From contig JALXEI010000098.1 in NCBI GenBank assembly GCA_027069645.1, positions 1 through 7,137 on the forward strand: a DNA stretch of 7,137 nucleotides, read 5' to 3'. A program made the position numbers and the translations under genes. A model generated the notes under the pieces. It ran no database searches. It was not told the origin of the DNA and saw nothing but the letters and a program-made list of their open reading frames with translations. Shown piece by piece: positions 6,250-7,137 of this stretch; the stretch's first letter is position 1, and every line of letters begins with the position of its first letter. The stretch is from Hyphomicrobiales bacterium. Lineage in GTDB: Bacteria > Pseudomonadota > Alphaproteobacteria > Rhizobiales > JAKIUO01.

Positions 6250-6331
6250 CGGTCCGTCCATGCCACCATATCACAGACGGACCGAAGGAGACCGGAGGGA
6301 GATCACAGAGCCCCTTCGGTCTCCGTTTTTT
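6250..6331 (+). terminator. Strong intrinsic terminator of the secreted protein gene
   Basis: The main stem pairs GGAGACCGGAGGG (6287-6299) with CCCTTCGGTCTCC (6312-6324), 13 base pairs with one G-U, closing a 12-base loop, and is followed by GTTTTTT (6325-6331). A second, upstream stem pairs CGGTCCGTC (6250-6258) with GACGGACCG (6276-6284). An alternative pairing ACCGAAGG (6281-6288) with CCTTCGGT (6313-6320) overlaps both stems, so the region could switch between folds. Confidence 0.9.
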
Positions 6332-6342
6332 CGTCGCTCCTG

Positions 6343-6370
6343 CGCTCCCCGGCCTTGAGCCGGGGCCCAG
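6343..6370 (+). repeat. REP-like half element (hairpin 1 type)
   Basis: CGCTCCCCGG (6343-6352) followed by CTTGA and GCCGGGG (stem 6347-6365) repeats hairpin 1 of element A (5309-5331) almost exactly, including the CCAG just after it, in the same orientation. It lies directly before the inverted full copy, so the two form a cluster. Confidence 0.8.
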
Positions 6371-6390
6371 GACAACGAGTCATGGCAACG

Positions 6391-6591
6391 AGCAAAAAGG
6401 TTGATTCACGTTTTTCTTTCAATCCGGCTGCTTCGCTTCCCGGGCAAGCGATAGCGCAGAACCGGGATCCAGGGGCAACAGGCAGGGCGTGCGTTGGGAA
6501 CAAGAATAAAAACAATAACATGTCACTTGTAGCTATGGACCCCGGCGCGGCGCTAACGCTTGTCCGGGGAGCGATACGAGAGTCAATCTTT
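6391..6591 (-). repeat. Composite REP/BIME-like element B, inverted copy
   Basis: Read on the minus strand, this repeats the organisation of element A. CGCTCCCCGG comes first (6573-6564), then ACAAGTGACATG (6530-6519), then a 41-base block identical to 5399-5439 (6472-6432), then the tail with GCAAAAAGGTTGATTCACG (6391-6409) after a short insertion. The outer hairpin here pairs CCCCGG (6540-6545) with CCGGGG (6564-6569) around a GCG-CTAA-CGC inner stem (6550-6559), so it keeps the long loop that hairpin 1 of element A has lost. Its outer side also carries a tail copy, AGCGATACGAGAGTCAATC (6570-6588). Confidence 0.85.
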
Positions 6592-6602
6592 ACACGCCCT
6601 TG

Positions 6603-7137
6603 TCAAAAACCCATCAGGGCGGTGGGCACATCGGGTGTATTGCCAACCCGGTCCTTTTTCATGCGTTCGGCGATCAGAAAGGCCAGTTCCAGCGACTGGT
6701 CGGCATTGAGACGCGGATCACAATGGGTGTGGTAGCGATCCGACAAATCTGTTTCCTTGATGCCGTGCGCGCCGCCGGTACATTCCGTCACCTGCTGGCC
6801 GGTCATTTCGATATGGATACCGCCGGGATGGGTGCCCTCGGCGCGGTGAATATCGAAAAATTCGCTGACCTCCTGCATGATGTCGTTGAAGGGCCGGGTT
6901 TTATAACCGGAGCTGGCCTTTTTGGTGTTGCCGTGCATGGGGTCGCATGACCAGACAACGCTGCGGCCTTCCTTCTCGACAGCACGTATGAGGCTGATCT
7001 GATGATCGGCACCCTTGCCCGCCCCGACACGCGAGATGAGTGTAATGCGTCCGGCTTCGTTATCGGGGTTGAGGATATCCAGCAGGCGGATCAGTTCATC
7101 CGGCTCAAGGCTCGGACCGCATTTGATGCCGACGGGA
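6603..7137 (-). CDS. Class II 3-deoxy-7-phosphoheptulonate (DAHP) synthase, C-terminal part (partial)
   Basis: DAHP synthase condenses phosphoenolpyruvate and erythrose 4-phosphate, the first step of the shikimate pathway to aromatic amino acids. About 178 C-terminal residues are visible, running open to the right edge of the window; the stop is TGA at 6605-6603. The sequence matches the plant/microbial class II type: [10 protein letters not shown] with the PEP-binding Lys, LISRVGAGK with an active-site Arg, [10 protein letters not shown] with the metal-ligand His, [12 protein letters not shown] with the metal-ligand Glu, TECTGGA, and [15 protein letters not shown] with the metal-ligand Asp. 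These residues correspond to the known ligands of the Mycobacterium tuberculosis class II enzyme. The tail after [11 protein letters not shown] is short and ordinary. The gene is convergent with the secreted protein gene. Symbols vary between organisms (aroF, aroG, aroH), so none is given. Confidence 0.95.
   Translation of the reverse strand, partial: PVGIKCGPSLEPDELIRLLDILNPDNEAGRITLISRVGAGKGADHQISLIRAVEKEGRSVVWSCDPMHGNTKKASSGYKTRPFNDIMQEVSEFFDIHRAEGTHPGGIHIEMTGQQVTECTGGAHGIKETDLSDRYHTHCDPRLNADQSLELAFLIAERMKKDRVGNTPDVPTALMGF

Larger units (their letters stand above)
6222..6602. other. Convergent intergenic region, 381 bases
   Basis: This gap lies between two genes that point towards each other. 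It holds the terminator of the left gene (6250-6331) and then almost only palindromic repeat DNA (6343-6591). No promoter or gene is expected or seen. A frame crossing it at 6355-6735 is made of repeat sequence and antisense DAHP synthase and is not a gene. No T-tailed hairpin serving the minus-strand gene was found, so that gene may end by another mechanism. Confidence 0.75.

Noticed and set aside
5751..6269. 172-codon minus-strand frame opposite the secreted protein gene
   Set aside because: The plus-strand gene has a signal peptide, a Shine-Dalgarno and a terminator; the minus frame has none of these.
5309..6591. CRISPR array
   Set aside because: Repeats are irregular, inverted and unevenly spaced, with no series of equal spacers and no cas gene.
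6355..6735. 126-codon plus-strand frame through the repeat cluster
   Set aside because: Its first half is palindromic repeat DNA and its second half is antisense to conserved DAHP synthase codons.

Overview
This window looks like a chromosomal segment of an alphaproteobacterium, possibly order Hyphomicrobiales (order-level guess, low confidence). The evidence is the rplU-rpmA-obgE-proB gene order, the protein sequences of L21, L27 and ObgE, a class II DAHP synthase, a HAD-type pyrimidine 5'-nucleotidase, and GC-rich coding DNA (68% GC in one hand-counted 60-base block of proB). No CRISPR array, tRNA, rRNA, transposase, phage gene or recognisable defence system is visible.

Layout. (1) 1-687: the 3' end of ccmB (haem exporter subunit for cytochrome c maturation), then a small four-helix membrane protein of unknown function with a TTG start. 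(2) 709-1669: a ribosomal protein transcription unit with a good sigma70-type promoter, a structured leader, rplU (L21), a 113-base spacer full of inverted repeats, rpmA (L27) and a strong intrinsic terminator. (3) 1732-5253: a second near-consensus promoter, then obgE (ribosome assembly GTPase), an AT-rich orphan gene for a two-helix membrane protein, proB (glutamate 5-kinase, first step of proline synthesis) and a HAD hydrolase 12 bases downstream of proB. A 94-base palindromic repeat lies between the orphan gene and proB and supplies the orphan's stop codon. (4) 5254-5651: a non-coding stretch with a composite palindromic repeat and the leader of the next gene. (5) 5652-6331: a secreted Arg/His-rich protein with a long-stem terminator. 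(6) 6332-6602: a convergent intergenic region filled with more copies of the same palindromic repeat, one copy inverted. (7) 6603-7137: the C-terminal part of a class II DAHP synthase on the minus strand (first step of the shikimate pathway).

The protein genes are mostly core housekeeping: ribosome components plus the GTPase that helps assemble the large subunit, followed by amino-acid biosynthesis. The unusual content lies between genes. There are two kinds of REP/BIME-like palindromic elements (one at 3304-3397; one at 5309-5459 and again at 6343-6591), a short dispersed motif seen twice (1697-1715 and 5251-5269), and structured leaders next to ribosomal protein genes. I found no convincing new multi-gene system. 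The best candidates for new biology are the composite repeat family, the orphan membrane gene at 2886-3332 and the rplU-rpmA spacer structure.
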